DNA of 30,434 nucleotides from Psilocybe azurescens (GCA_023853785.1 JAJIRX010000802.1:1-30434); one strand, 5' to 3'; counted from the stretch's first letter, positions 1-12,236 are shown. Made by a program: numbers and translations. The notes: a model not told the origin generated them from the sequence alone.

Positions 1-274
1 CCCCAGATTTATCCGGGTAGCATAAGTGCATGAATAGACAATTATAAAGTCTAGTGTCTATTCTCGACACAATTGGTAGCTATTACACTGACATGACTAA
101 TCTTTTAGTCAGATTGACCGATTGAGTAATCTGGTCTCATCGATTTATAATCAAGATGAATTGATCACTAATCCACCCCATGATGTTATCGATAATGAGT
201 TGATCAACTCTATTGTAATCAGTCAGCAAGACCTTCCAGCATTCCCGCATTTGCGAGAAAGATTACAAAGATAA
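1..274 (+). CDS. 3' end of an unrecognised gene (two exons visible)
   Basis: A short open frame runs from about position 109 to a TAA at 272-274. It follows a good intron 3' end (CTAAT branch-like site, then TTTTAG ending at 108). A donor-like GTAGCA at about 17 lets the first 16 bases join it in phase, giving PDLSGQIDRLSNLV across the junction. The visible C-terminus is hydrophilic and ends in DLPAFPHLRERLQR. The rest of the gene lies outside the window. I do not recognise the family. The support is the clean splice phase and coding-like composition in an AT-rich surrounding, so this is tentative. Confidence 0.4.
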
Positions 275-1051
275 CAATAAAAGAATGAGTAATCAATAGT
301 CGATTAAGCTAAGAATAGGCGCTTAGCTTAGTAAACACGCACCTATTTTAAAGAGCATTTAGTAATATTCCTTACATACGATAGCTACTGATGAGTCTAT
401 AAAGATGAAATGGCTACTTTGGATATCCCTCCAAAGTCATTTTAAGACATATCGCTCCTATCACTTACAGTAACCTGCAGATTTTGCTTTAGCACCACCT
501 CTCCCAAACCCTTATTACAAATGGGAAAGAACTAAAAGCTTCTTGGTTGAGTCAGAACTCTTATATTTATATTATATTTGTTACATGACATGATTGCAAG
601 GTGCTCACAGAAACTATTATATTATACAGAGGATGAATTGTCAATTTCTCAAAAACGACACCACCAATCATTTAGCTTTTTGGGGGTCTAATGTATCAAT
701 CCAATATCTATTCAAATTTACAAAAAATATTAAAAAATAATGTACTAGACAATAAGTTTAAACTTATATTTCCTCTCTATAATAAATGCAATCATCTCAA
801 TCTGCAGTGTGGTGATGTTTGTTCATGCAGTTGTTCACCGATTCCGGTAGATAATTGTCAGAATGAACAACATACTACCCTGTTCAATTCTACTTGTAAT
901 AGCCATACTCAAGATCTGTTTGTACCCACCAACTCCTTGTCATATATTAGATTCTTCTTAACAGAATCAAGCTCCATTTGGAACTGAGTTTAACATGCAG
1001 GATAGAATAATTGGAATATTTGAAAAACAAATGTAATACAGAAAGTAAATA
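275..1051. other. AT-rich spacer, no convincing gene
   Basis: No recognisable gene. One open frame at 691-987 (+, 98 codons) is rich in Asn, Ser and Cys, has the short Cys cluster CGDVCSCSC, and resembles nothing I know. It could be a chance frame or a small secreted-type protein without a clear signal peptide. Confidence 0.35.
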
Positions 1052-4000
1052 TCAGGTATTATACATATATCTGACAGGGGGTCGAAATGTGTAACAGTCA
1101 GCCCAATCATGGCCAATTTTACAGTTTTGGAAGTTGATATGGGCAGACCCTTCGCAGGAAATGACGATGATGGTGTACGGATAAGCCATCTCTGGTATCC
1201 ACATGAGCCGATATCCACCAAGTACAGAAAGAATCCAGTGTTTTGAGTTAGTAGTCCAAGCTGGGTAGGCAGACTCTACAATATAAAACCGTGCAGATTC
1301 TTCACGTAAGATGGTGCAGGAGCTGTCAGTGGGGGAGGTAACAGAAGGCAGCAGACCTGACACTGTCTGTGGCCATTGAGCACCTTCAGCTCAGCACCAG
1401 TTGATGCATCCCACACCCGCACAGACTTGTCCGATGAGCCAGAGACAATGCGGGTGCCATCACTGGAGAAGGCAGCAGACAAGACACTGTCTGTGTGGCC
1501 ATTGAGCACCTTCAGCTCAGCACCAGTTGATGCATCCCACACCCGCACAGACTTGTCCCATGAGCCAGAGACAATGCGGGTGCCATCACTGGAGAAGGCA
1601 GCAGACAAGACACTGTCTGTGTGGCCATTGAGCACCTTCAGCTCAGCACCAGTTGATGCATCCCACACCCGCACAGACTTGTCCCATGAGCCAGAGACAA
1701 TGCGGGTGCCATCACTGGAGAAGGCAGCAGACAAGACACTGTCTGTGTGGCCATTGAGCACCTTCAGCTCAGCACCAGTTGATGCATCCCACACCCGCAC
1801 AGACTTGTCCCATGAGCCAGAGACAATGCGGGTGCCATCACTGGAGAAGGCAGCAGACAAGACACTGTCTGTGTGGCCATTGAGCACCTTCAGCTCAGCA
1901 CCAGTTGATGCATCCCACACCCGCACAGACTTGTCCCATGAGCCAGAGACAATGCGGGTGCCATCACTGGAGAAGGCAGCAGACAAGACACTGTCTGTGT
2001 GGCCATTGAGCACCTTCAGCTCAGCACCAGTTGATGCATCCCACACCCGCACAGACTTGTCCCATGAGCCAGAGACAATGCGGGTGCCATCACTGGAGAA
2101 GGCAGCAGACAAGACACTGTCTGTGTGGCCATTGAGCACCTTCAGCTCAGCACCAGTTGATGCATCCCACACCCGCACAGACTTGTCCCATGAGCCAGAG
2201 ACAATGCGGGTGCCATCACTGGAGAAGGCAGCAGACAAGACACTGTCTGTGTGGCCATTGAGCACCTTCAGCTCAGCACCAGTTGATGCATCCCACACCC
2301 GCACAGACTTGTCCCATGAGCCAGAGACAATGCGGGTGCCATCACTGGAGAAGGCAGCAGACAAGACACTGTCTGTGTGGCCATTGAGCACCTTCAGCTC
2401 AGCACCAGTTGATGCATCCCACACCCGCACAGACTTGTCCCATGAGCCAGAGACAATGCGGGTGCCATCACTGGAGAAGGCAGCAGACAAGACACTGTCT
2501 GTGTGGCCATTGAGCACCTTCAGCTCAGCACCAGTTGATGCATCCCACACCCGCGACAGACTTGTCTGATGAGCCAGAGACAATGTGGGTGCCATCACTG
2601 GAGAAGGCAGCAGACGAGACTCTGTCTGTGTGGCCATTGAGCACCTTCAGCTCAGCACCAGTTGATGCATCCCACACCCGCACAGACTTGTCCCATGAGC
2701 CAGAGACAATGCGGGTGCCATCACTGGAGAAGGCAGCAGACAAGACACTGTCTGTGTGGCCATTGAGCACCTTCAGCTCAGCACCAGTTGATGCATCCCA
2801 CACCCGCACAGACTCGTCCCGATGAGCCAGAGACAATGCGGGTGCCATCACTGGAGAATGCAACAGACATGACATTTTTGGCAATTTTTATAACCATCAG
2901 TGGGACATCACTAGCCTTCCTATGAGTGAAGGATGGGATGCCGGAGAACTTTTCTCTCCACCATTTTGAAATAGTGGATCCGGTTGACCAGGTTGCCAAT
3001 GCTGAGATATATAGGTGTGGTGTAGACAAAACTGGTGGATTGGCAGTGAAGTAAGTAGCAAAATTGGCTGCTTCAGCCATGTTGGCAGCAAGCTCCAAAT
3101 CCCTGTTTGTGTTCTGACAACTAGCCTTAAGAACAATTTGTTTCGAGGTAATAAGAATACTCTCACCTTCAACACCCATGCGCGCTCGGAAGCATTAGGC
3201 TACACTGACCACTGAATCCAAGTAGGTTCATAGCCTCGATCCAAAACAGAATGTGGATACGGAGAAAGTCTGTCATACAGTCACTGAGATCCTCCCGTTC
3301 TTTTGATCAGTTTGGGCCAAATGGTGGTCCCAGTGCTGAGAGGTATACCGTAGGAATGGTTTAATATTGGTGTCAATCCGCGCTTCAGCTCTGGATCTTC
3401 TGCGTCAAGCATAAACGATGATGGTATGTCACCTATATTGAAACGCAGCGACTTCTTCATGATGTCGAAACAACGTTTTGTGAGAAGAGCATGGTGTTGG
3501 GCCGCATTAAATGACATGGGAAACCGGCGGCCGTCAAGCTCGAACGTTGATCGTGTCTCACTAAAGATGAAGTCGGAAATGACGCGTGGTACCAAAGGAC
3601 CTTATTATCTTTGCAATAGAGAACTGCGTGAAGGTCTTCCAGGACCGTGTCTGCGATGGCGGGCGCATCAGACACATCAATTTCAAAGAGGAGAGCAGCA
3701 GCAAGAGATGTTGATGTGCGTTCAAATGTAGAGAGGAATGTGTGGAGAATGCGCAGATGAGAGTCGAAGAGGTCGCCATCAAGGCCAGAAAAGGCATCAC
3801 ACATGATTTGTTGGTATAGCTCGTCAATGAGCAACGGCCGCGGTGCCCCGCTCGGTGAAAATGATTTCCGATTATGCAGTTTGTTCAGCAGGCCGCGTTG
3901 CTCAGATTCTGCCATCCTTCGATGTGGTGTCAAATACCTCACGATGGTTGCGGCAGAAATAAAAGACCGTCCGCCAGCTGTTCCATGGTTTTCAGTTCTG

Positions 4001-6263
4001 GCTTCCCTGCGAAATTCGGAAGCTTGCTCTGCAGGTACTTGGTGATGTCTGAACCTACACGCTCAATCGGCACGTCTTGCAGGCGATAGACGGCCTTGGA
4101 CGAGAAGGTCTTACAGAGTTCGGTTACGCGAGGATCCGGTCGGCTTGTGACAAGAAACTTGAGGCCTCGTAGGCGATGTTGGTTGATTATCTCGAGCAAG
4201 TCTTGAAGGAACATAGACCCTCCATCAGCCTCGATCTCGTCCAATGCGTCAACGACGACGAGGTAAGGTGGGAGCTCAGCATGACGCCGGGTTTCGGACC
4301 GCTGCCATGGACCAACAAGGAGGTCCTTCATCTGCTTGGATAGCTTGTCGACTGAGTCGAGTTTGTCCGCTTCATGCAAGGCGTGGGCGTACGACATCGA
4401 CTTCCGAGAGCTGGTATACAAGGGTGGGAATAATATGGATTTGTCGCCTTGTCTCTTCAAATTGGCGAGAGCAGAAAAAGTTGCCGCCCAAAACGGTGTG
4501 CCGTCCGGCACGTTCTGTCTCCTCAAGCTCATCGAAGTGTTGGGCAATGGTATATGCGATGGTCGTCTTTCCAGAGCCCCCTTGGCCGGTCAGCCAGAAG
4601 ACAGGCGGGCTGTCTGCCGAGATGTCGTCGGCCCATGCGATTATATCCTTTAGAATCTCCTCGCGGGTTCCTGTGGTGCATTGTTCGCGGGTCAATGTCG
4701 CCCCGCCCCCAAGTCAGCGTTGTAGATAGCTTTTGAAGCGTGAATACGGCCAAGCTGCGCCCGCTGAAGGATGGTTAGCACTCGTCCTAAAAGAAGACGT
4801 CGATGTTTACCTTGATCTCGGAGAGTATATTATCCACCATTCTCTCAGTGGTCCAGGCGATGTCAAGCTGGGTGCGATGGATGAGTAAGTTGGTAATCTG
4901 ATGGGGAATTTGCACCAGCCTGGAAAGTCTTCGTAGCCTCATCAATCCGTTTAAATCTGTCATCGATGGCCGCCTTGTCGACTTCGCTCTCCAGTACACG
5001 TCTAAATGTCCCTTTTTCCGACATTTTCTCTAATTTGTGGATTTCATCCCGAAGAATCCTGCAAGCGCGTTGTTTATCGTATCTGATGTCGGTATAGAAA
5101 TGGCTTACCTGGCGAAGGCCATCATTCGTGGCTTTCCAGAGGGTGGGACACCTTGGTCTATGGCCTTATCAACGGCGAGCAGTCTTTCGGCAGTTTTAAT
5201 GATGAGTTCTTCGATAGCGCCCTTATTGTCTCCAACCGCCTAAGACAGAGATTCAGTAAGGATATAGCGCACTGAGACTGACAACGTACCTTTTTTATGT
5301 CGATGAATGCGTTAATAGCGGCAACAGGCGGCTTTGCCAGAGTTCCGTCGAGACATCCCTCGACCTTCTTGAGCAACATCTTCATACCGGTCCAAGCGAG
5401 TTCGAGTACGTCTTTCGTTGCCGATTTTGAGTTGGAGTCTTGCAATTGATAATCCGCCGACAGCGCATCGGGAACGGTTGAAGATTGGCCAAGGCTGCCT
5501 TCACGATCGTCACCTTTAGAACGAGTTCAACGACTAGCCATATTTAAGCTTAATTGTGATGACTTTCTCACCCACTGCGGCTACGGAACTCATGTTATCC
5601 AATGGGCGATCGTGTTGAGAAGTATACAGTTCACGTTCTTCGAGGGTATTCATGTCTTTGACTATGTTAAACGTTTGATTAATCTACTCACCTATTCCAG
5701 ACGGAGACAATGGGCTGATATATGGAGAGCCTGAAGTATTGGGCGTGTTACTGTTGAAAGAGGAGGAAAGATCTTGGAAATGGATCAGGCTTGCACGATC
5801 CGCGAAGCCGAGATGACATGGTACGCACCTTGATGCGAGGCAGCATTACTGTCTAGCGGAGCGAGAGAAACCGTAGGTCCATCTGCGGAGACGGATTTTG
5901 AAGCATATGGGGTAGGATCTGAACGATGGGCTGAGTCTGCTAGATCTACAGGGAAGAAACTCAGGACGATACATACTCTGATTCAAAGGGTCATTGCTGC
6001 CTGGGCAGAGGTTGAGTCGCCGTAGATGGCATTGTGATAGGCCCGATAAACTTACCTAAAGCCGTCACCTCTGTACTGCCGCCGTCGTTTCCTACACTAG
6101 GATCGTGTGCGACAGGTACAGAGTCAATAGAACCCCGATTCGAAGTCGATGGACTAGCGTTGCGTGATTTGGGTCCCGTAATCCTATCCCAACTGTGTTT
6201 CACTGATTTGTTAGCTTTTTCCAACAATTTCTTTGCTGCATTGACTGGCGGTTTGTGGGCCAT
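1052..6263 (-). CDS. NACHT-WD40 (NLR-like) protein, frameshifted as sequenced
   Basis: A fungal STAND/NLR-type protein of the HET-E/NWD kind, thought to act in cytosolic non-self recognition. From the proposed ATG (6263-6261, MAHKPPVNAAKKLLEKANKS) come a Ser/Pro-rich disordered N-terminus in several small exons, then a helical region (KSATKDVLELAWTGMKMLL, near 5400). The NACHT domain follows, with Walker A GQGGSGKTT near 4575 and Walker B LVVVDALDEI near 4245, then a helical linker with FWIEAMNLLG near 3220. About 12 WD40 repeats and a C-terminal cap (HWILSVLGGYRLMWIP) end at 1052. Introns I can place: 5240-5289, 5059-5108, 4755-4810, 3126-3166. Single-base shifts break the frame near 4905, 4703, 4408, 3962, 3577, 3380, 3287, 3192, 2820, 2554 and 1370; most sit in homopolymers. 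The last three sum to zero, so the cap returns to the frame used before the array. An alternative ATG lies at 6326. Confidence 0.85.
1371..2870 (-). repeat. 126-bp tandem array encoding WD40 repeats
   Basis: Each unit is 126 bp (42 codons) and encodes one WD40 repeat, with core SVLSAAFSSDGTRIVSGS followed by W/S-DKSVRVWD. Unit starts are exactly 126 bp apart (1371, 1497, 1623 and onward). About 12 units are present: nine are consecutive full copies that read almost letter for letter alike, and three at the high-coordinate end are more divergent (GSS instead of GSW, DRVSS instead of DSVLS). One-base insertions near 2820 and 2554 and a two-base loss in a TG run near 1370 shift the frame. Copy number in such an array can be collapsed or expanded by assembly. 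Confidence 0.95.
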
Positions 6264-6326
6264 GGAGATGAGATCGAGAGGCAAGAACGAGGCAGGATGC
6301 ACTGCAGCCGCAAGGTATCCTGTCAA

Positions 6327-6838
6327 TTGTCATTGTGTGTGTTTGCAGTGATCACGATTACTAGTGTCGCGGCGGTTCGGCCCGAAGGGACTAATTCACG
6401 TGATACGCATCGTGTGACACATCTACTAAGTTAATCCAACACGCAAGTCTCTTCCGATTCACGTTTTCTCACTTGCTGTTTCTTCACCCACTTTCTCTAT
6501 GCATGTAGGCTGTCACAGGCTGAGACCGTGCATAGTTGTGTTCACCACGCTGGTGCGTTAGTTCAGACACACCGCCCACCAGCCATGTCGCACCCCTTTC
6601 GCCTGCACTAGCAGCTACCGACGGCTACCACGACGAAGCATTCCTATGTGGCCCCTAACAAGAAAGATTGCTGCGTTGCTGCTCCATATTTCTAGTGCGA
6701 CTTGTTGTGGGAACTGTACTCGAGTTCGTCTGTGGTCACATCCGCGTACATCAGGCCTATTTCTCGCTCCTTCCCTTTCCACACATATATGCCCCCGCAA
6801 AGTAGAATTTAGCTATCAACTTCGTAGAAAGATAACCC
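6327..6838. other. Intergenic stretch upstream of the NLR gene
   Basis: No gene seen. It probably holds the NACHT-WD40 promoter, with pyrimidine-rich patches on the strand opposite that gene and no clear TATA box. Overlapping open frames at 6615-6891 on both strands are short and not family-like. Confidence 0.4.
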
Positions 6839-7740
6839 TCATCCGCAGCCCAAGTACACGCCCACTGCACGCTCCTCAACCCTCTCCTTAATCCTTTTTT
6901 CCCATTTCAGCCACCTGACCCGACGCCACCCAACCCCTTGCCGCGCAAGCATAATGCAGTGCTTCATGAGCAGGAACACGATCATGTACGACGTGAGCAA
7001 GACAGCGTGGCGCTGGCATTGCGACTTGGAGACAGATATGGGTTCGGGGAGAGTGGTGGAGGAGTGGAGAGGATGTGGCGGCCGGTACCTGGACGTTGTC
7101 AGGGGAAGGAGCGGGGACGCTGGACGGGGATGGGGACAGTAAAGGGTTCTTGCTGCCTGAGCCGGATCTTGCACATCTCGTGCTCGACTTCGGCCATCAT
7201 CCGACTATCCTCGTCCTTCTCGTCCTCATCCGACGCACATCCACTATGCAACCACTCGAAGAACGGCACATCAAGCCCCGCCTCCGGCACACCCCGCATC
7301 CACAAGAAGCCCTTCAGCCGGGTCGTGAGGAGCGCGTCTTGCACTCCAAGGCCCGTAATGTGCTGTCTACGCTCGGAAAAGAAGCGTGTGCCGTTGAAAG
7401 GGTGGTCGGAATCGTCATTCTTAGTGGCGGAGTCGTCGTCGAGGGGGGAAGCGGCCAATGCGACTCGAGGTCTGATCCGAAGCACCAGTGACGCGGATGT
7501 CAGATCAACAGCGATACTTCGCATCTAAAGCTGCCCCCGCGGTCGAAGGGACATCAGCAACAACGTCGTCATATTTATCTTGTAAAACAACGACAACAGA
7601 CTCATGGGGACCAGACATCGGCGTCAGACTCCTCGACACGCTGGTAGACGCAGAGGATGTCGCAGAGGCAGCAGCGTACGGCCTCTCGGCTCTGTACCAC
7701 TTCTTGACGCTGTATACGGCCATGCAGTAGACGTACATGG
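6839..7740 (-). CDS. Unrecognised coding-like segment abutting truncated PRP6
   Basis: Directly after the PRP6 similarity stops, the same frame continues with a short hydrophobic stretch (AMYVYCMAVYSVKKWY) and a Ser/Ala-rich linker. A neighbouring frame (7099-7524) then gives a well-formed hydrophilic and acidic segment with LGVQDALLTTRLKGFLWMRG and CASDEDEKDEDSRMMAEVE. A third frame (6839-7174) ends in a membrane-like helix (LLTSYMIVFLLMKHCIM) followed by basic residues. This could be one membrane protein broken by single-base shifts, or fragments joined to PRP6 by rearrangement. I do not recognise the family. Confidence 0.35.
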
Positions 7741-8932
7741 CTGCGATCCACCCGGGCGCATATTTCGGGTTCGACTTGACGAACGAGTTGAAGAGCATCC
7801 GCGCGCGCTTGATGTCCCCGATCTCAGCCGACGATTTGATGATCACGGAGTCGAGGGCGGTGAGATAGCCTTGTGGGTCGAGGGAGGTGGAGGTGCCGGA
7901 GAGAAGCGAGGGGGTGCCGGAGGAGTCGTTGGTGGTGGCGAGGGATGTGGCGGTGCCAGAGGAGAGCTGGTCGAGTTTGAGGGAGAGGATTTTGTCGCGC
8001 GCCTGGCCGATCTTGACAAAGTTCGTCAGGCCGCCTGACTCGGCTGGCGTCTCAAAGCCACCGCTCTAAAATAAAATAAAATATTTATGAGTGAGAAAAA
8101 GAAATAAAAAAGACCAGTGACAAGCGCACCTGCTGCTGCCTCGGATCGAGCGCGTTCTCAAACTCCGTCTTTCCACGATCGCTGACAAGGACGCTATCGG
8201 GGACCACGTACGTGCGCTCCTCGCGCCTGCGCTTCTTGCGCGTGAGGTTCCCGACCTCAAGGATGTTCTCCCACTCCTCATTGGTGACGGCGGAAAGCCC
8301 GCGCTTGAGGTCCGCGAATTGGGGCGCTCGGCGCGGTGTTTAGCGAGCTCGGCTTATTCTCTGAAAAGAACGAGAACAAGTGGTGAGTCCAACACGCATG
8401 GAGAGGCAGAGCACGACTGACCCTGCAGCGGAGGGACAAAAAGAGGGAAGGGAGAGTGAATTATAATTAAAATACAACCCACCTGCGTGCCCGCCGCCGC
8501 GAATCCATAGCCTCATCCACGGTATCGTAGACTTTATCTGCTTCCTCGTCATCCTGCTCGTAAGTTGTCCCTGCAACCAGCCCTACTCCGTTGTCGGGGT
8601 CCTGGAACTGGTCGGGGTCAATCTCGATCTCTTCGCCGCCCTTGGCTTGGGCTTCGCTGTATGTCCGTTGGTAAGTGAGTGTTTAGATTCTAGAGGAAGG
8701 AGGGAGGGAGGGACGTACGCTAGCACTTCAGCTGAAGGGCCCTCTCTCTCAGAACCGATATCCGACCGTGTTATGAATCCAGAGGCACTAAAAGGGAGAA
8801 AGAAAAAGTGTGGTCAGACGAGTTAAATCGAGAAGATTGATGGCTAGAACACACCCTCATCTTAGACTAGCTACATAGGACGCTGGCGCAAGCAGGGAAA
8901 AAGGCCAGCTTGTTCAGTTTGTTGGACGCCAT
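7741..8932 (-). pseudogene. PRP6: Truncated pre-mRNA splicing factor PRP6 (5' part only)
   Basis: PRP6 (PRP1/Prp6 family) bridges U4/U6 and U5 in the tri-snRNP through C-terminal HAT/TPR repeats. Here only the N-terminal PRP1_N region and linker remain. Five exons can be followed: start MASNKLNKLAF (ATG 8932-8930), SGFITRSDIG, DPDQFQDPDNGVGLVAGTTY, the highly conserved WENILEVGNLTRKKRRREER, then a long clean exon with GGFETPAESGGLTNF and KRARMLFNSFVKSNPKYAPG. Introns: 8788-8854, 8657-8718, 8361-8482, 8066-8129. Similarity stops after GWIAA at 7741; the remaining 600 or so residues are absent. The normally conserved GLGRG reads SLR-stop-G (TGA 8857-8859), a TAA sits at 8354-8356, and the usual KIQQ before FADLKR is missing with a one-base shift. 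This looks like a genuine non-functional partial copy. Confidence 0.85.
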
Positions 8933-11659
8933 GTCGTGCTCCTCGGTCCTGGTGAGAATGTGGTAAGTCGTCAAGTTGGTTGGTCAAGAACTTGTTGCGT
9001 CACAAACCCAATCACATAACATTGTGACTCTACTGCCGGCGTGACTTTCTGCCTTGCCTCACCTCTCCTCTCCCGCCATGACATCCCCAAAACCTGCCCT
9101 GATCCATCAAAGATCTCGACATCTCCATCGTCGGAAAGTTTTGTATCTCTTTTCAAACTGTGTGTTTGGCTCACAGAATTACTGCAGGAATGTTACGCGT
9201 CACTCGTTGAAAATCTACACGATATTATAAGCGCCCGTGCATGCTCAGACGGGTTCCGACCGTCCTCCTGTTTTCAATCTGATTATATCCGCCATGAGAA
9301 GATTCACCCCAAATTCATTCAAGGAGCGCGATCCACTCAGAAGAGAGCCCATTCATTTCTGATTACGGTAAGCTACCCGCATAGATAGAACAATGGGTAG
9401 CGAATCAACACATAGTAGACGCAGGCCAAATGATAAGGTCATTGCATCATCTTTAATACCGTCGACATATCTCTTGAGTAACTACCCATTGGCTATGGCC
9501 ACTTTTGTATACCTTTCTTATTCAACTCTCCCCTAGCGCGTCCTTCCGACTTTTCTATCTTTTCCATGATTAGAACTTTGTGAGTCCGTTAGTTTTCTCA
9601 TACAAGGCGCTAGTGAGAAAAGCTCTCATAGCTCGCCTAAAATTGTCATTATCCAGTCATTCTCACTCAGCAATCAAGGCTGTCTCAGTGTTAGTACAAG
9701 ATATGATGCGCACATTTGGTTGTTATGTGCACCCAGTCTCTGACTTAGTGCTAGTTCCCTTCACCGACCCAACATCAGGACTTGTGAAGGACGGATGTGG
9801 GTGTCCATGTTGTGGATCATGAATGCGCGCCGCTGACGAGAGATCACTGATTGTGGAATCAGCGGATGGAGGCATATAGTAGTGTTGTAGTCTACGGAGA
9901 TGCTATGTATGCTCGATAATGGAAGTACGGTATGTCAAAGTTCTGCCTTGTGTTGGCAAAGGCACTTACATCTCACATGCTGTAGATAAGGTGTTGGGCG
10001 TGCTCTGTGCATACATTCTTTCAGATAGAGCATGGAGATTGATTATCATGCTCACCGGGATGCGTGCCGTTGTTAACGGGGTGGTGAAAATGGAGTGTGC
10101 GAGCTGTGAGTACGGTCTTGGTTAAGGTTGAGGTCGAATTGTAAAGATCGTACGGCACTCACCATCTTCCGCAATCTCTCCCCACAGTCCGGACGTTAAC
10201 TTCTCACTATGTACATACATGTATATTCAATGATTGGATCCTAGAATTCAGCTCAACTATGACCACGGCCTCGGCCTCAACCTTCACCACTTCTTCCGTA
10301 TGTTATAGGCTCATGCACGGGCGCGAAAAACCACTGGCTGAATATAATGAGACCCTCGCTAGTATTCCACTGTACTCGATACGAGTTCTCAAGTGGGGAT
10401 ATTGTAGGTGTAGAAAGTCAATATGGCCTGTAGGTATATGTCACGGATGCAAATGCATATGTCTACTTTCCCTATCTATCTTCTCCTTCCAGTCGCAGAG
10501 CCCAGACTCTTGAAGTTGTAGACTGCGTGAATGCTCTCCCAGCCCAATAAAGCGTTCTGGATTTTGAGTTATTACTGTAGTTCCAACGAGCAGAACTCAT
10601 TACGATTCTGATCCTGACTCAAGAGAAAATGAATCAGTGTGGGACGCGCCGCCTAGAAGTGTACCTTATCCACTCTCTCATTCTCAATAATACCAATCGA
10701 AGCAACTCCCAGGCGCATGCGAAATACCACGCATTGTGATTATCATTCAAAGCAGTAAGGAAACTCAAAGACAGCAAAGAACTACTTAGTACGTGAGTAA
10801 AGTCAAGTAAAACCCAGACAACAATGGAAATTCTATCTGTAAGTATGCAGTGCCACACTGCGTACGTATCATGATCGGACCGTGAAGCAATGATGTTAAC
10901 AGGGGAAAGTAAAATGAAGTATGAACAACCAATCCAGCAAGCACTGTGTACAGGAAGGAAAGCGAGAAAAAACTAGAAAAAGCACCTATCACAAGACAAT
11001 CGTCTCGCTACCTGAAACCACATAAAATTGTGTCCACCCATCCTTTCCCACTACCCAACTCACCCTCCCTCCTGCACCCCACCCAATCCTAAAGCTCAGC
11101 CAACCACAGCCCATCCATCACTCCCAAACATAACAACCGAAAAATGAGTCGCTCGAACGAGCTACCCAATACGCCGGCGGACGTGATCTGCACAATGATG
11201 AGCACGGGCGGAGAACATAGCAGAAATGAATATCGGGCTGTAAGAGTAAAATAAAAAATGAGAGAGGGAGTTTGTAATTGTGCAGAAGAGTAGAAGGAGA
11301 AATGGGAGAGAATGGGTGGAGGAAAAGAGGAAGAACGGTCGAGGGTTCATAATTAAAGTAACAGGAAAGGTCCACGATTCAATGACAAAGAACGGAAGGT
11401 TGTGAAATTCCTCCAAAACACATACAAAGGAAAGAGATGAGGAAAGCCAGGGCGAATACATCCAATCACTCACACCTTAAATAGAATACCAATCGCTCTT
11501 CGTCGTCTTTCCCGGCTTCTTACCATTCTTCCTATCTCCTTTTCCATTGAAACCGCCCATATTCTGATTTGCACTCGCTTCCTGTAGCCAAATAGGTCTT
11601 CTTCCGCTCCTGTTTGTTCTTTCTACACATCTTCCACTTCCTCCTGCCTCTTCCCCGCC
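8933..11659. other. Long stretch without a convincing gene
   Basis: Open frames exist (for example 9041-9388 +, 9580-9822 +, 9919-10125 +, 10259-10513 +, 11162-11473 -), but all are short, unlike any family I know and without consistent splice structure. From about 10.6 to 11.5 kb the minus strand is pyrimidine-rich, which opens chance frames. I see no RNA gene. Low-expression or lineage-specific genes cannot be excluded. Confidence 0.4.
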
Positions 11660-11896
11660 ATGAACCCCCCCCCCCAAGGATACCAAGCATCACAGGCACC
11701 GGCAGCATACATCTCGCGCACAGACATCATTTTTGTACCACCCGCCACCTTCTCATTCTCATCCACAACCGCCCTATCTACATCCATCCCCAAGCTCGAC
11801 ACCGACCTTCACAGCGATAGGGAAGACGAGCGCACGCCGCTCGCCGTGGACCTCGTTTACTACGTAATTTACACCTCCAGAATCGGGAGGATGTAA
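11660..11896 (+). CDS. Small hypothetical protein with a poly-C start region
   Basis: An open frame of 78 codons begins MNPPPQGYQAS immediately at an 11-base C run (11664-11674). It continues with a Ser/Thr-rich segment and ends DLVYYVIYTSRIGRM. The C run makes the true frame uncertain: a one-base error there would change the N-terminus. Family unknown; may be a chance frame. Confidence 0.2.
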   Translation: MNPPPQGYQASQAPAAYISRTDIIFVPPATFSFSSTTALSTSIPKLDTDLHSDREDERTPLAVDLVYYVIYTSRIGRM

Positions 11897-12236
11897 GGTC
11901 GGTAGGTGTCCGATGTGAATCCTGATACATTTATCATTTATTTGTTACTGTTGAAGAAGAAAGATGATAGAATTCCTTTTAAAAAGGTGCATGATTGTAT
12001 ATACTAGACACTGTTCACCGACAGATGAAAAATGACAAAGGTAACCATGAGATCAAGCAACAATGTAAGATAAAGAACGAAGATGTTAAATAATCAAAAG
12101 ACCAACTGTTGCTTGACGTGTACCAATGTAGAATGTTAAATATAAATTTAATAAGGAAAAAAAAGAAAGCAAAAAGAAGTGATATTTAATGTCTAACGAA
12201 CCCCCATTACCTACTATTGCTTTGCCGCAATGCACT

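Noticed and set aside
1376..2569. 397-codon repetitive + strand frame (STFSSAPVDASHTRTDLSHE repeats)
   Set aside because: It is the antisense of the WD40 array; a 126-bp unit free of stops in one antisense frame stays open in every copy. The WD40 reading on the minus strand explains the sequence.
6938..7528. 196-codon + strand frame
   Set aside because: It overlaps the minus-strand segment carrying LGVQDALLTTRLKGFLWMRG, which looks much more like protein.
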